Below, piece after piece: positions 26,760 through 35,422 of a DNA stretch of 64,000 nt (the stretch's first letter is position 1; each line of letters starts with the position of its first letter). The stretch spans positions 1 to 64,000 of the forward strand of contig NZ_ATAE01000042.1 of assembly GCF_000474275.2 (NCBI RefSeq), in the 5' to 3' direction. A model generated the notes under the pieces. That model was not told where the DNA came from. It ran no database searches and was given only the letters and a program-made list of their open reading frames with translations. The position numbers and the translations under genes are program-made. Source of the stretch: Alkalihalophilus marmarensis DSM 21297. Lineage in GTDB: Bacteria > Bacillota > Bacilli > Bacillales > Bacillaceae_D.

Positions 26760-27677
26760 TTATTTTATTTCACGCAGCACCGTACACTGCTCCCCGCATT
26801 CCCCGTTCACATTTAACACTCCAACCAGTCCTGCACCTGGCATTAAGTAGGCTAGATAGCTGTATCCTGTGCTTGAGACCACTTTTACTTCGACTGTATT
26901 TGCGTAGGTTTCTCCCAGCATGCGGAAGGTCTTGTTAGTGGAAGTGATGGTCGATCGTGAATACCCGTACCCCTCAGGATTGTAATTGACCCAAGAGCTT
27001 CCAACCGTAATTGGATACTTCAACTCTACGCTCTCACTGTACTTTCCATCATTCCATTTAGTGCCCATGTATAACCCGTTTGCCGTTTCGCGGTAATAAA
27101 TCGTACCGACAGTTGTTTCATCATACGTAAATGTTGTGTTCCAGTAATCTCGGTTGTTCTTCGTTTCGAAAAAGTCGAGTACGCTGATACCTTCATAATG
27201 TGAGAAGGTGTACGTCTTAGAGGTATCCCTTAGAAAGGATCGATACGTCTTGATGTGAATCTCTTTACCGTTATAAACGACGATCGCCGTCTTACTTGCC
27301 GGCTCCCATTTCACTACTGCTCCGATTGTTTCACTGATAAAGCGCAGCGGTACATAGGTCCGGCCTCCGATTATCGTCGGTGCAACATCAATTGTTTGCG
27401 GCTGACCATTCACATTGACTTGATTCGAATCGATTTTCAGCATGATTTTCTTTGCGCCATGTGTGATCGTGACTGTCTTTTGCTGCTGATTCCATATAAC
27501 GTTTGCACCCAATTCTTCAAACACACTCCTCAATGGCACGAGCGTCCTCCCGTTTACCACTTGCGCTCCGTCCATTTTAACAACTTCAGCACTTGCAGCT
27601 TTTGTTTCATTAGCTGTTCCTAGAATAAGAACGAACCCGAGCACGAGCATCACCACACACATCATTAGCTTTTTCAT
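26760..27677 (-). CDS. Secreted protein with copper amine oxidase N-terminal-like domain
   Basis: 305 residues. Signal peptide about 1-28 (ends TKAAS), then two beta repeats of the CuAO_N-like stalk domain (PF07833). These have GRTLVPLRSVFEELGA and GRTYVPLRFISE, about 35-130. The C-terminal half (about 140-305) is a beta-rich domain I do not recognise. The stalk domain is common in Bacillaceae exported proteins and does not imply oxidase activity. ATG at 27675-27677 with GGGGG five bases upstream. Two other proteins in this window carry the same domain. Confidence 0.85.
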   Translation of the reverse strand: MKKLMMCVVMLVLGFVLILGTANETKAASAEVVKMDGAQVVNGRTLVPLRSVFEELGANVIWNQQQKTVTITHGAKKIMLKIDSNQVNVNGQPQTIDVAPTIIGGRTYVPLRFISETIGAVVKWEPASKTAIVVYNGKEIHIKTYRSFLRDTSKTYTFSHYEGISVLDFFETKNNRDYWNTTFTYDETTVGTIYYRETANGLYMGTKWNDGKYSESVELKYPITVGSSWVNYNPEGYGYSRSTITSTNKTFRMLGETYANTVEVKVVSSTGYSYLAYLMPGAGLVGVLNVNGECGEQCTVLREIK

Positions 27678-27790
27678 ATGGACCCCCTTTATTGAGATCA
27701 ACCATCTATGTTCTAATCTATTCCGTTGAAAATGGAAATATCCACTTCCCTTATATTTCATGCTTCAAATGTCCCTATTTCCTGTTATTG

Positions 27791-27816
27791 GTTTAAAATC
27801 CGCTTTAGCAGGTTAA
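27791..27816 (+). promoter_or_regulatory. Possible sigma-B promoter of the SDR gene
   Basis: GTTTAA (27791-27796), a 14-base spacer and GGTTAA (27811-27816) resemble GTTTAA-N12-15-GGGTAT, with a perfect -35 and four of six at -10. It fits a general-stress SDR. Confidence 0.5.
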
Positions 27817-27860
27817 TGAAAGAGAGAGGATAATGCTTCAATTAATAGGAGGAGATTAGA

Positions 27861-28730
27861 ATGGATTTACGAAATCATCAAACCGATGGACAGCCAAAAC
27901 AATCACAAAGTCGTCAGCCTGGTATTGAGAGTGAGATGAATCCACTCCCTATTTATGAGGACGATAACTATATTGGCACCGGCAAGCTGAAAGGAAAAGT
28001 CGCGCTGATCACAGGCGGCGACAGCGGGATCGGCCGAGCAGTAGCTGTGGCGTATGCAAAGGAAGGTGCGAACCTTGCCATTGTGTACCTAGATGAACAC
28101 CAAGATGCCGAAGATACGAAAGCACGCGTCGAAAAAGAAGGGGTGAAATGCCTCTTAATTTCAGGAGATGTCGGTGAGGAGTCATTCTGTAATGAAGCCG
28201 TGGAAAAAACGGTAGAGGAGCTCGGCGGATTAGATATTCTAGTAAATAACGCAGCCGAGCAGCATCCAAAACAAAGTATTAAAGAGATTACGAGCGAGCA
28301 GCTTGAGAAGACGTTCCGTACGAACTTTTACTCGTACTTCTACTTTACGAAAAAGGCAATAGATTACTTGAAGCCGGGAAGTACGATTATTAATACGACT
28401 TCTATTAACCCGTACCGCGGCAACCCGCAGCTGATTGACTACACTGCTACAAAAGGTGCAATCAACGGCTTTACTCGTTCAATGGCTCAAGCTCTTGTCA
28501 AAGACGGCATCCGCGTTAATGCTGTGGCTCCTGGTCCAATCTGGACACCACTGATTCCAGCAACCTTCCCTGAGGATGCAGTTGCTGAGTTCGGGACTGA
28601 CACACCGATGGGACGTCCAGGCCAGCCGGTTGAACATGTCGGCTGCTATGTGCTGCTAGCAAGCAACGACTCATCATACATGACAGGACAGACGCTGCAT
28701 GTGAACGGCGGAGATTTTATTTCAACTTAA
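27861..28730 (+). CDS. Short-chain dehydrogenase/reductase, general-stress type
   Basis: 289 residues of the long N-terminal variety seen in Bacillus stress SDRs such as YdaD/Gsp39 and YhxC. NAD(P)-binding TGGDSGIGRA is at about 51-60, NNAAEQH at about 130, catalytic Tyr/Lys in YTATKGA (about 195-201) and Ser in NTTSINPY. The substrate is unknown. AGGAGGAG lies seven bases before the ATG, and a sigma-B-like promoter is upstream. Ends at a clear terminator followed by element R2. Confidence 0.9.
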   Translation: MDLRNHQTDGQPKQSQSRQPGIESEMNPLPIYEDDNYIGTGKLKGKVALITGGDSGIGRAVAVAYAKEGANLAIVYLDEHQDAEDTKARVEKEGVKCLLISGDVGEESFCNEAVEKTVEELGGLDILVNNAAEQHPKQSIKEITSEQLEKTFRTNFYSYFYFTKKAIDYLKPGSTIINTTSINPYRGNPQLIDYTATKGAINGFTRSMAQALVKDGIRVNAVAPGPIWTPLIPATFPEDAVAEFGTDTPMGRPGQPVEHVGCYVLLASNDSSYMTGQTLHVNGGDFIST

Positions 28731-28744
28731 TAGAAGATATGTGG

Positions 28745-28774
28745 AACCTTCGTCCGTTTGGGCGGAGGTTTTTT
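28745..28774 (+). terminator. Terminator of the SDR gene
   Basis: AACCTTCGTCC (28745-28755) pairs with GGGCGGAGGTT (28760-28770) with two G-T pairs, ending in six T. Confidence 0.85.
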
Positions 28775-28790
28775 CGGTGGTGTGACGGTG

Positions 28791-28915
28791 GGTTTTCCAG
28801 ATATTTGATGCGTTTATTTATAAATATAGTGATTTCGATTATAAATTGGGTTCTTCGTTAATATCAAGCTCAGTTTCGTTTATAAGTCAGCCAGTTTCAT
28901 TTATTAACTGATGAG
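28791..28915 (+). repeat. Intergenic modular repeat element R2 (TTCGTTTATAA flavour)
   Basis: Head GGTTTTCCAGATATTTGATG then CG (28791-28812). Five units begin at 28813, 28833, 28854, 28874 and 28895, each 20 or 21 bp. They start TTTATTTATAAAT, TTTCGATTATAAAT, TTCGTTAATAT, TTTCGTTTATAAG and TTTCATTTATTAA. Confidence 0.8.
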
Positions 28916-28976
28916 ACGCAACATCTTTCAGTCATTTTCTGGTAAAATTAACCTACTAAACATCAGAGGTGTCTTT

Positions 28977-29273
28977 ATGCGTTTTCTTATTGTTGTGATT
29001 ATTTTACTTAACTATATGTTCACTTGGGCTGCTATTGTAATTTCGGGTTTGATGCTGACGGTAGGACACATCCCTGCCGATCAAGATGGGAAGTGGTCGA
29101 TATTCTTTTCGTATACCGGTTTAATGCTCCCTATCCAGATAGGGGCTGCCTTGGTGCTATTCATCCTTTTAAAAAGACTAGAAGCTCGGTCGATATGGTA
29201 CATACTTGTTTTGAGTACGCCTTTCCTTCTGTTTGGGTGGTATTCTTACGAAGTGTATAGCCTTATTTTTTAA
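28977..29273 (+). CDS. Small membrane protein, first of a tandem pair
   Basis: 98 residues with three predicted membrane segments (about 3-27, 40-62 and 70-95). FTWAAIVIS near the start is shared with the next gene (FTWAAIFIS), so the two are paralogues. ATG at 28977 has AGAGGT six bases upstream; earlier in-frame ATGs lack a site. Function unknown. Confidence 0.65.
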   Translation: MRFLIVVIILLNYMFTWAAIVISGLMLTVGHIPADQDGKWSIFFSYTGLMLPIQIGAALVLFILLKRLEARSIWYILVLSTPFLLFGWYSYEVYSLIF

Positions 29274-29307
29274 CTATTTTCTATTAAACTGATATTCGAG
29301 GTGCGCT

Positions 29308-29628
29308 ATGTTCATATTTACTATTGTGCTTGCCCTGCTCAACTTCCCCTTCACATGGGCAGCTATTTTCATTTCAGATGTATTGTTCAGCTTGTCTATG
29401 TCCGCTCCGCCCTACTACTTAACAGATGAGGAGAGATGGGATATGTTCATGTCTCATTCCAGCATGATGTCTTTTGCTCAACTGGTCCTTGCTGTACTGC
29501 TCTTTTTAATTCTTTATAAAATACGTGCAAAGCGTAAATGGTATGTGATCCTTTTGAGCTCTCCTCTCCTAATGTTAGGAGCATTTATTTATGCTGCCTA
29601 CCAGAATATTATGCTTTGGCCTTATTAA
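29308..29628 (+). CDS. Small membrane protein, second of a tandem pair
   Basis: 106 residues, three predicted membrane segments, paralogous to the gene 34 bp upstream (FTWAAI near residue 15; similar SPLLMLG and STPFLLFG near the C-terminus). GAGGTG lies about four bases before the ATG. Function unknown. Confidence 0.68.
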   Translation: MFIFTIVLALLNFPFTWAAIFISDVLFSLSMSAPPYYLTDEERWDMFMSHSSMMSFAQLVLAVLLFLILYKIRAKRKWYVILLSSPLLMLGAFIYAAYQNIMLWPY

Positions 29629-29632
29629 CGAA

Positions 29633-29669
29633 TAACTCCCGCAGAGCTGTTATGCTTTGCGGGAGTTAA
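29633..29669. terminator. Hairpin between convergent membrane-protein and S14 genes
   Basis: TAACTCCCGCAGAGC (29633-29647) pairs with GCTTTGCGGGAGTTA (29654-29668) with one mismatch. No strong T-run on either side, so termination efficiency is uncertain. Confidence 0.6.
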
Positions 29670-29674
29670 GTGTG

Positions 29675-29944
29675 TTACCAGCTTGATTTCTTCACACCCG
29701 GCACCTGTCCTTTGTGTGCAAGCTCACGGAATTTAATTCGAGATAATTTGAACTTTCTCAGATATCCGCGCGGACGTCCTGTTACCTCGCAACGGTTGTT
29801 TAATCTTGTAGGTGATGAGTTACGCGGCAATTTAGCCAGTGCTGCATAATCCCCTTTTTCTTTTAATTCACGGCGCTTTTCAGCATATTGGGCAACGAGT
29901 CGCTCACGCTTTTTCTGACGGGCAACCATTGATTTCTTAGCCAT
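29675..29944 (-). CDS. rpsN: 30S ribosomal protein S14, zinc-independent paralogue
   Basis: 89 residues of the longer S14 form. It ends in the conserved [21 protein letters not shown] stretch and lacks the CXXC zinc pairs; the only Cys is in [12 protein letters not shown]. In Bacillus the equivalent (YhzA/RpsN2) replaces the zinc-containing S14 when zinc is scarce and is repressed by Zur. A near-perfect Zur box 37 bases upstream agrees. The ATG at 29942-29944 has AGGAG nine bases upstream; an ATG two codons earlier is too close to that site. Confidence 0.95.
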   Translation of the reverse strand: MAKKSMVARQKKRERLVAQYAEKRRELKEKGDYAALAKLPRNSSPTRLNNRCEVTGRPRGYLRKFKLSRIKFRELAHKGQVPGVKKSSW

Positions 29945-29980
29945 CTTCATCTCTCCTTTTCTTACAATTCACATTAATAC

Positions 29981-30001
29981 AAATCGTAATTATTTCGATT
30001 T
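29981..30001. promoter_or_regulatory. Zur box upstream of the S14 paralogue
   Basis: AAATCGTAAT followed by TATTTCGATTT, one mismatch from the palindrome AAATCGTAAT-N-ATTACGATTT recognised by Bacillus Zur. Confidence 0.85.
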
Positions 30002-30087
30002 AAGTCTAACTATAACGAATTCCACATACTCTGTCAAACACCAGAACCCCTCTTTACAATGAATACTTCTTATGGTTAAATAAACAC

Positions 30088-30108
30088 AAATCGAAATCGT
30101 TACGTTTT
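30088..30108. promoter_or_regulatory. Second Zur-like box upstream of the divergent gene
   Basis: AAATCGAAATCGTTACGTTTT matches the 21-bp Zur consensus with three mismatches. It lies 30 bases before the ATG of the plus-strand gene. Confidence 0.6.
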
Positions 30109-30137
30109 AAAATTTGGATATGTGGAGGGTTATGACA

Positions 30138-30500
30138 ATGAGTGAAGCCCGTGACCAATTTGCCCGTACGCTTTATATTCAAAGCCTGCCAGAACCTGAT
30201 CGCAATGTATATAAGTATATTGACCAAATCGAAGCCGAGCTTGAAGAATTAGCTTTAACCCAAAATCATTACCTACAGCTTCTTAGGCGCCAGTCCCCCA
30301 TCAAAAAAGCAGCCAAACATTTTAATATGAATGAGAAAATGATCTATGAGACTGTGCAAAGGATCGAATCGGAGTTAGCCGACTGTGTACCTGAATTATC
30401 AGAACGGCTGGAGCTCGTTGAGTTTACAGATGTGCTGAAATTAAAGGGATTGTGCGATGCAGAGGATGAGAAAAAGTATTTTGTTTTGAACCGGTTTTAA
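30138..30500 (+). CDS. Small helical protein with HTH-like segment, possibly Zur-regulated
   Basis: 120 residues, mostly charged helices. SPIKKAAKHFNMNEKMIYETVQRIE (about 54-78, quoted here in part) has the pattern of a helix-turn-helix, so DNA binding is possible. No family is recognised. ATG at 30138 with GGAGGG eight bases upstream. It is divergent from the zinc-independent S14 gene, and a Zur-like box lies just upstream of it. If both boxes work it would be made under zinc limitation. Confidence 0.7.
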   Translation: MSEARDQFARTLYIQSLPEPDRNVYKYIDQIEAELEELALTQNHYLQLLRRQSPIKKAAKHFNMNEKMIYETVQRIESELADCVPELSERLELVEFTDVLKLKGLCDAEDEKKYFVLNRF

Positions 30501-30584
30501 GTCTTAAAATGCGTCCTCTCTAGCAAACAAAGTGATAAACTACAACTAGGTTATCCTATTACACACTTGCAAAGAGAGGCTACA

Positions 30585-30947
30585 ATGAAATCATTAATAT
30601 TTCTTTTACTAATTGCCACCTTACTCACCGGGTGCGGCGGCAATAAAGCTAGTGAAGCTGAGGAGCAGCAGCTTGAACAGTTACTGTACGAATATCTAAC
30701 AGCCTATGAGACCTTTCATTTTGAAGAGGTGGAACGGCTGAAAGAAGAACTTGAACGTATGTTACACACTACGCAGTTCCGTGATGATACGAATGAGGTG
30801 ATTAGTGGATTTGTTGCTTCTATAAATGAGGCAAAATACGTCGGCCTTGATGCATATAAATTATATCTAAAGAATGATGTACCAGCAGCCTACGACGGTA
30901 TTTTTAATGAAGTGTTGTTAAAACATAAAATGGAAGTATCTAATTAA
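30585..30947 (+). CDS. Small lipoprotein of unknown function
   Basis: 120 residues. Signal peptide with lipobox LTGC (Cys about 17), then an acidic helical body with many Glu and Leu (EEQQLEQLLYEYLTAYE). GAGAGG five bases before the ATG; the upstream TTG is not needed. The isolated gene ends about 115 bp before a strong hairpin. Function unknown. Confidence 0.7.
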   Translation: MKSLIFLLLIATLLTGCGGNKASEAEEQQLEQLLYEYLTAYETFHFEEVERLKEELERMLHTTQFRDDTNEVISGFVASINEAKYVGLDAYKLYLKNDVPAAYDGIFNEVLLKHKMEVSN

Positions 30948-31061
30948 TATAGGGCTCAAAAAAGAACAGTCTCTATCAGCATAACTATTCAGTACAAGGT
31001 AGAAAACAGCTATAAAAAGCGTAAATCTTATGCTAATTAACATATAGGTAAACAGCAAAAT

Positions 31062-31090
31062 AAAAATGCTCAGAAATCTGAGCATTTTTA
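31062..31090. terminator. Bidirectional terminator after the small lipoprotein and DUF3221-like genes
   Basis: AAAAATGCTCAG (31062-31073) pairs perfectly with CTGAGCATTTTT (31078-31089). Confidence 0.85.
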
Positions 31091-31137
31091 TCCTTGATTA
31101 GCCTTCTTCACGTTGAGCAACGCAAAGCTAACCAAAA

Positions 31138-31476
31138 CTACCTTAATTTCTTTACCTTTATGGCATCCATTCGAGGTGGAAGTGATGTTTCAACATAATC
31201 CCCAGAACTCACTTTTACTTTATCTCCTACTTTAACATTTGCTATTTGATCTTCTGATGTAGAAAACCAAATCGAATCATTCATATAAGATTGAACCTCA
31301 TCCTTCGAAGATTCACCTTCTATTTGAATTTCAGTGTCTGCTGCGACCAACATGTTATTTCCGTCTATTTGGACCACCGTCCCTTTGTAAGGCGGATTTA
31401 TAACCTTATCATAGAGGGTATAAGATACAATTATTAATATAAAAGCAGCTAATAGCCAATATATCGTTCTTTTCAC
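31138..31476 (-). CDS. DUF3221-like small exported protein
   Basis: 112 residues. One N-terminal membrane segment or signal (about 2-22), then a small beta domain: YKGTVVQIDGNNMLVA, DSIWFSTSED and VKVGDKVKVSSG resemble DUF3221 (YobA-like). The start is read as GTG at 31474-31476, with AGGAG nine bases upstream; the ATG three codons earlier directly abuts the site. Function unknown. Confidence 0.68.
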   Translation of the reverse strand: MKRTIYWLLAAFILIIVSYTLYDKVINPPYKGTVVQIDGNNMLVAADTEIQIEGESSKDEVQSYMNDSIWFSTSEDQIANVKVGDKVKVSSGDYVETSLPPRMDAIKVKKLR

Positions 31477-31568
31477 TATTATCATCTCCTAATGGTGTTA
31501 AACCCTGTCCTTATTGAACACTCGCTCCCATTAGTACAGTATTACGATACTCTTCTTGCTATACACTT

Positions 31569-31919
31569 CTATTCTATATCGAATTCCTTTTCGTTCGTTT
31601 CATAAACCACCGCTGTCAGTTCTGCTCTTTTCATCACCATTAGGAAATTAAGCACTAGAAATCCAACAGCTATTAGTAACGAAGCAAGAAATAACAGGAA
31701 ACCGTTTAAGAAATATGCAGGGACTGATACAAGGAAACCAATATGTACAGCAATACCAACCACCAATAACGCATATAATCCAGAGTACACCTTATAAACA
31801 ATCCCTTTAAAGCCTCTATAATTGATGTATGTATTCCGGCCCACCCTCATCGGATAATCCAAACTCATTAGAATATACATAATCACCATAGGAATAAGAA
31901 GTAATTCAAAATAAACCAT
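31569..31919 (-). CDS. Small polytopic membrane protein
   Basis: 116 residues, three predicted membrane segments (about 2-20, 48-70 and 76-100). AAGGAGGTG lies four bases before the ATG at 31917-31919. I recognise no family. Confidence 0.65.
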   Translation of the reverse strand: MVYFELLLIPMVIMYILMSLDYPMRVGRNTYINYRGFKGIVYKVYSGLYALLVVGIAVHIGFLVSVPAYFLNGFLLFLASLLIAVGFLVLNFLMVMKRAELTAVVYETNEKEFDIE

Positions 31920-32000
31920 TCGACACCTCCTTAAAACCAACTTTCCTATTATTGTAAATGATATACTTGTATAAAGGAATGATTTTTTGGAGGTTAAGCT

Positions 32001-32483
32001 ATGATAAGAACGTTTTCTGCACTCCTCTTTCTATTAGTTCTTCTTGTTGGTTGCGGCGGGGAATACGTAGAAGAAAAAAGAGCGCTTACAAGTTTATATG
32101 AGCAATACATTATAAATAATAACCAAGAAAACTATGCAGCAAATCTCGATTTACTCTACCCCGAATCTACTGCATATGAAAAGTTAAAATCAATGATTGA
32201 TAATATGAATGTTGACCATCAACGCTCCACTTATCACAAGCTAGTAAATGTTGATTTCATTGAATCCCTACCCTCATGAGTTTTGTTAGTAAAAACCGAA
32301 GAAGTAAGCAGCTTAGATCAAAATGACTTTACTGATCCTACGGGAAAGGTTAAAACAATCATTGCCTTCAGAGAATACAACGGACAGTGGAAGATTTTAA
32401 AATTATTCGCTGCTGAAAGATCGTTAGACGGAATAAAGGATGAGGTTGAAGAGGAGTTACAACGCATTTATGCAGAGGAATAA
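32001..32483 (+). pseudogene. Small lipoprotein gene interrupted by an in-frame TGA
   Basis: ATG at 32001 with GGAGG nine bases upstream starts a lipoprotein (lipobox LVGC). The reading frame meets TGA at 32277-32279 (codon 93) and then continues in the same frame to 32483 with similar composition (VLLVKTEEVSSLDQNDF...). Read through, it would be a 160-residue lipoprotein. The second half has WKILKLFAAE like the end of a nuclear-transport-factor-2-type or DUF4878 lipoprotein fold. CGA to TGA is a simple explanation. No selenocysteine machinery signal was sought or seen. Confidence 0.72.
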
Positions 32484-32556
32484 AATGCACGCCCTAGCAG
32501 TTATAAGGCGTGATTAATTTACTGGATTTGACAGATAACCTGTCGTATCTATGCCT

Positions 32557-33018
32557 TTAATAATTTGTCTTCCATCGTTCCAACTTTCTCCTTTGTTCAT
32601 GACTTTCTTTAAAAACTCTGTCCAGCACCTCACCAAATTCCTCTTCTAGCTTTAATAATTCCTCTAATTGCGGCTCAGAAGGTTCATAAAGGAGAGTAAG
32701 ATAGTCATCCCATATGGTCTTCATTTCTCGATAGTTGGTAGAATCTATCTGCTGGAGTGAAGAGTACTGAAGAGATAATGAATCAAAAGAATGTTGGAGA
32801 GTGATTCTACTAGCCACTATTACCTCTTCAGGCATATCTCCTTCCAAGTAACCCCTTATTAAACCGTTCGTTGTCTTCACTTGTGCGTTAAAAAGACTGA
32901 CAGCTCTAATCTCTGTGTTTTTCTCTTCAAGTTTAATCGTTCCAACTAATTGAAATGCGCTCCACACTACAATGAATATGAGGATAGCTGCGCCTCCAAA
33001 GATTGATAGTTTTTTCAT
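32557..33018 (-). CDS. Single-pass membrane protein with coiled-coil outer domain
   Basis: 153 residues. N-terminal membrane segment (about 6-27), then a helical acidic domain with LEELLKLEEEFGEVLDRVF. GGGGGA lies about six bases before the ATG. A second gene of the same build (33383-33880) lies nearby and they may be distant relatives. Function unknown. Confidence 0.65.
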   Translation of the reverse strand: MKKLSIFGGAAILIFIVVWSAFQLVGTIKLEEKNTEIRAVSLFNAQVKTTNGLIRGYLEGDMPEEVIVASRITLQHSFDSLSLQYSSLQQIDSTNYREMKTIWDDYLTLLYEPSEPQLEELLKLEEEFGEVLDRVFKESHEQRRKLERWKTNY

Positions 33019-33092
33019 ACATCTTCCCCCAGTTAAGCTAGTAAGTACTTAAAAATTAATATCTATCGTAATTGTTACGCTGGAAACTTATT

Positions 33093-33365
33093 TTACTTTT
33101 CTGTATAAAGAATGACCTGGAATAACAAAAAACATATAAAGGAGATAAGATGAAGGAAAATAATCGCTATAAAGAAAGACATATTATGTCCCATATATAA
33201 ATTGAAACCTACAAAGGAAACAATAAAACCCATAAGACAGGCAGCACTAATACTAAAGAAAAACTTACTAGTAGAATTTGTTGAATGCTTACATATAAGG
33301 AAGAAAATAATCGAGATTGTTACATACGTAAAAATCACATAAAAAATCATTTGATTTAAATCCAA
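33093..33365 (-). CDS. Small membrane protein
   Basis: 90 residues with three predicted membrane segments. Start TTG at 33363-33365, with GGGAGG about ten bases upstream, overlapping the end of the operon neighbour's leader. Function unknown. Confidence 0.55.
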   Translation of the reverse strand: MDLNQMIFYVIFTYVTISIIFFLICKHSTNSTSKFFFSISAACLMGFIVSFVGFNLYMGHNMSFFIAIIFLHLISFICFLLFQVILYTEK

Positions 33366-33382
33366 ACTTAATAATACCTCCC

Positions 33383-33880
33383 TTAATCCCCTAATCCGTG
33401 AACACGTTGGTACTCAACCAGCTCCTGGTTAAACTCATTCATCGCTTCTTCAAGCTGCTCACTTTTTATACCCTCGGAGAAGATCGCCTCATTAATATTT
33501 AATTGAAATTGATCAACCAACTCATATAGCGCCTCTCTTTTTTCTGTCGTATCATTCTCTTGCAGGTCCTGGTCTATCCTTTGCAGATTGGTCCTAATAT
33601 CTAACTCTTCTTCTCTTAAAAGTTCACTTGATGTGGTTGTAAGAAAGTTAGTGAATTGAAAGAAATAGGATAGATCCTCAGTATCCGCACCACTTTCTAG
33701 ATGGGAGCTCAGACCGGCTAGTGAATGATGATACATGAAATAAATATTAAAAAGATGATGTTCTTCCATCGCCTCCATTCTTTCTTCTAATTGCTTACTT
33801 TGAGAATAAGAATTAACTAATAGCACACCTAACAAAATAATAATGAGAGTCAATATACTATATAAAAATTTGTGCTTCAT
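33383..33880 (-). CDS. Single-pass membrane protein with helical outer domain
   Basis: 165 residues. MKHKFLYSILTLIIILLGV is the anchor, then a helical region rich in Glu, Leu and Gln (QLEERMEAMEEHHLF, LEEAMNEFNQELVEY). The ATG at 33878-33880 has AGGAG about ten bases upstream; the frame is open upstream but lacks a site. Function unknown. Confidence 0.62.
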   Translation of the reverse strand: MKHKFLYSILTLIIILLGVLLVNSYSQSKQLEERMEAMEEHHLFNIYFMYHHSLAGLSSHLESGADTEDLSYFFQFTNFLTTTSSELLREEELDIRTNLQRIDQDLQENDTTEKREALYELVDQFQLNINEAIFSEGIKSEQLEEAMNEFNQELVEYQRVHGLGD

Positions 33881-33956
33881 TCTGTCATCTCTCCTAACGA
33901 CAAGAAGAAAAGCCACCCTAAAAAGGCAGCTATTCGAATTGAATCGTATTTGTTTG

Positions 33957-34520
33957 CTACATTACCGTTAACTTCCCGCTCTGTTTATATAACTCCACCA
34001 GCTCATTCATGTGGTCGTCAATCCTCTGATCCATGATTTCAAGGTCTTCTAGGTCCATAAGATCGAGGTCTTCTTCTAATTCCGAATTAAAAATAACTTT
34101 ATTTATGTACGCCTGGATATAGGCACTATGGGTATGATGGACATCAAGCCAGATTTCATAATACTCCTCTGGTGTTACATCAAGTATTTCCGTTTGCTCC
34201 TCATAAAAGGCTTTCTCCTCTTCCGGCAGCGACTCATAAATCTCTTGCGGCTCTAGACCTGGATATAGTGCCATTTTGTTGTTTTCTATTTCTTCTTCTG
34301 AAATGAAAATGCCCATATTTTTAGACTCTTGTACGAGGACCTCGCCTAACACATAATTTCTAATCCCTTCATCATCTAAAGGATATAATGTTAAGACGTC
34401 TTTCGCTTGAATCTCTTCTCCCTCTAACACAGCAACCACTTCATCAAGATCATAGTCTGCATTAGAACAGCCGGCTATGATTAGTAAACTCAGTAACAGG
34501 CCAAAAGTTATTGCCTTCAT
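33957..34520 (-). CDS. Lipoprotein resembling the N-terminal domain of SurA/PrsA foldases
   Basis: 187 residues. Lipobox IAGC (Cys about 18). VVAVLEGEEIQAKDVL, IRNYVLGEVLVQESKNMGI and ISEEEI resemble SurA_N chaperone domains of PrsA-like foldases. No parvulin isomerase domain is present. The rest is strongly acidic. It may be a periplasm-side chaperone fragment or a diverged relative. It is 22 bp downstream of a stalk-domain gene on the same strand. Confidence 0.68.
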   Translation of the reverse strand: MKAITFGLLLSLLIIAGCSNADYDLDEVVAVLEGEEIQAKDVLTLYPLDDEGIRNYVLGEVLVQESKNMGIFISEEEIENNKMALYPGLEPQEIYESLPEEEKAFYEEQTEILDVTPEEYYEIWLDVHHTHSAYIQAYINKVIFNSELEEDLDLMDLEDLEIMDQRIDDHMNELVELYKQSGKLTVM

Positions 34521-34542
34521 AGATTACCTCCGACTTTCCGAA

Positions 34543-35277
34543 TTACTTTCTAGTAAAAAACGGATTAAAGAGTGCGGCTTCATAACTTGATGCAGACTGA
34601 TCTCCTTCTCCCGCTAGTTTAAAATGAAATGATATTTTCTCTGCTCCATTTAATTCTAGCTTGATCGTTTCAGGGTCATCCTCTGCTGTTATGCTGTATT
34701 CCGCAGCCTTATGATCATCAAGGTAAATTTCAACCACTTTTTGTGTATTCATTGGGTTAGAATGGTTCTCTAAATTGCCAAATGAAGCATGGAAATACTC
34801 GTAATTATCTCCTAAAGGAAACTCAATAAAATGAGAGTTTGTCTCGCCTGATGCCCCTCCGAGCGTTGATAATAGAAAATGCCTCTGCATTTCCCCGGTG
34901 CTATCATTTATTGGGACATGTCTCTCGTTAAATACGTAACGAAGCTCTCCGCCTTCTGCCACTTCTCTGTTGATCGAATCGACCTCTCTACCAAAGTATG
35001 CAGGACTTGGGTTCTCCATTTCACCAATATGAATAACTCGATTTTCCCCGTCCCATCTCACCTCAGCTCCAAGTTCTTCGCTCACAAATCGTAAAGGTAC
35101 ATACGCTGTAGACATGTAGATAAAGGGATCTTGATGAGGCATATTCGACACCTTATCGATCTTAATATCGTTAATATTATAGAATACTTCAATGTTCTTC
35201 CCTCCTCCTGCAGCATATGCAGCAGCCGTGCCAAAAATAGAAGCTCCTAAGACAAATCCAATAATTGCTTGTTTCAT
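34543..35277 (-). CDS. Exported protein with one CuAO-N-like stalk repeat and a beta C-terminal domain
   Basis: 244 residues. Signal peptide about 1-22, then YVPLRFVSEELGAEVRWDGE, the stalk-domain signature (PF07833-like). The rest (about 105-240) is a beta-rich region that may be an NPCBM-like carbohydrate-binding module; this is uncertain. The ATG at 35275-35277 has AAAGGA nine bases upstream and starts a proper signal peptide. Confidence 0.72.
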   Translation of the reverse strand: MKQAIIGFVLGASIFGTAAAYAAGGGKNIEVFYNINDIKIDKVSNMPHQDPFIYMSTAYVPLRFVSEELGAEVRWDGENRVIHIGEMENPSPAYFGREVDSINREVAEGGELRYVFNERHVPINDSTGEMQRHFLLSTLGGASGETNSHFIEFPLGDNYEYFHASFGNLENHSNPMNTQKVVEIYLDDHKAAEYSITAEDDPETIKLELNGAEKISFHFKLAGEGDQSASSYEAALFNPFFTRK

Positions 35278-35422
35278 AGTATCAAATCCTTTCTCCATAT
35301 TTTTACCAACTACCATTGTACACGAATTATGAAAATATGTACAAAACTTATAAAATTCTTCCAATTGATTAGGTCGGATACTAGAATAGTAAAGAACATT
35401 ACAGGAGGAAGGAGAGAGCTCT

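Noticed and set aside
32277-32279. TGA as selenocysteine codon
   Set aside because: No reason to expect a selenoprotein lipoprotein and no SECIS-like hairpin was evident; a nonsense change is simpler.
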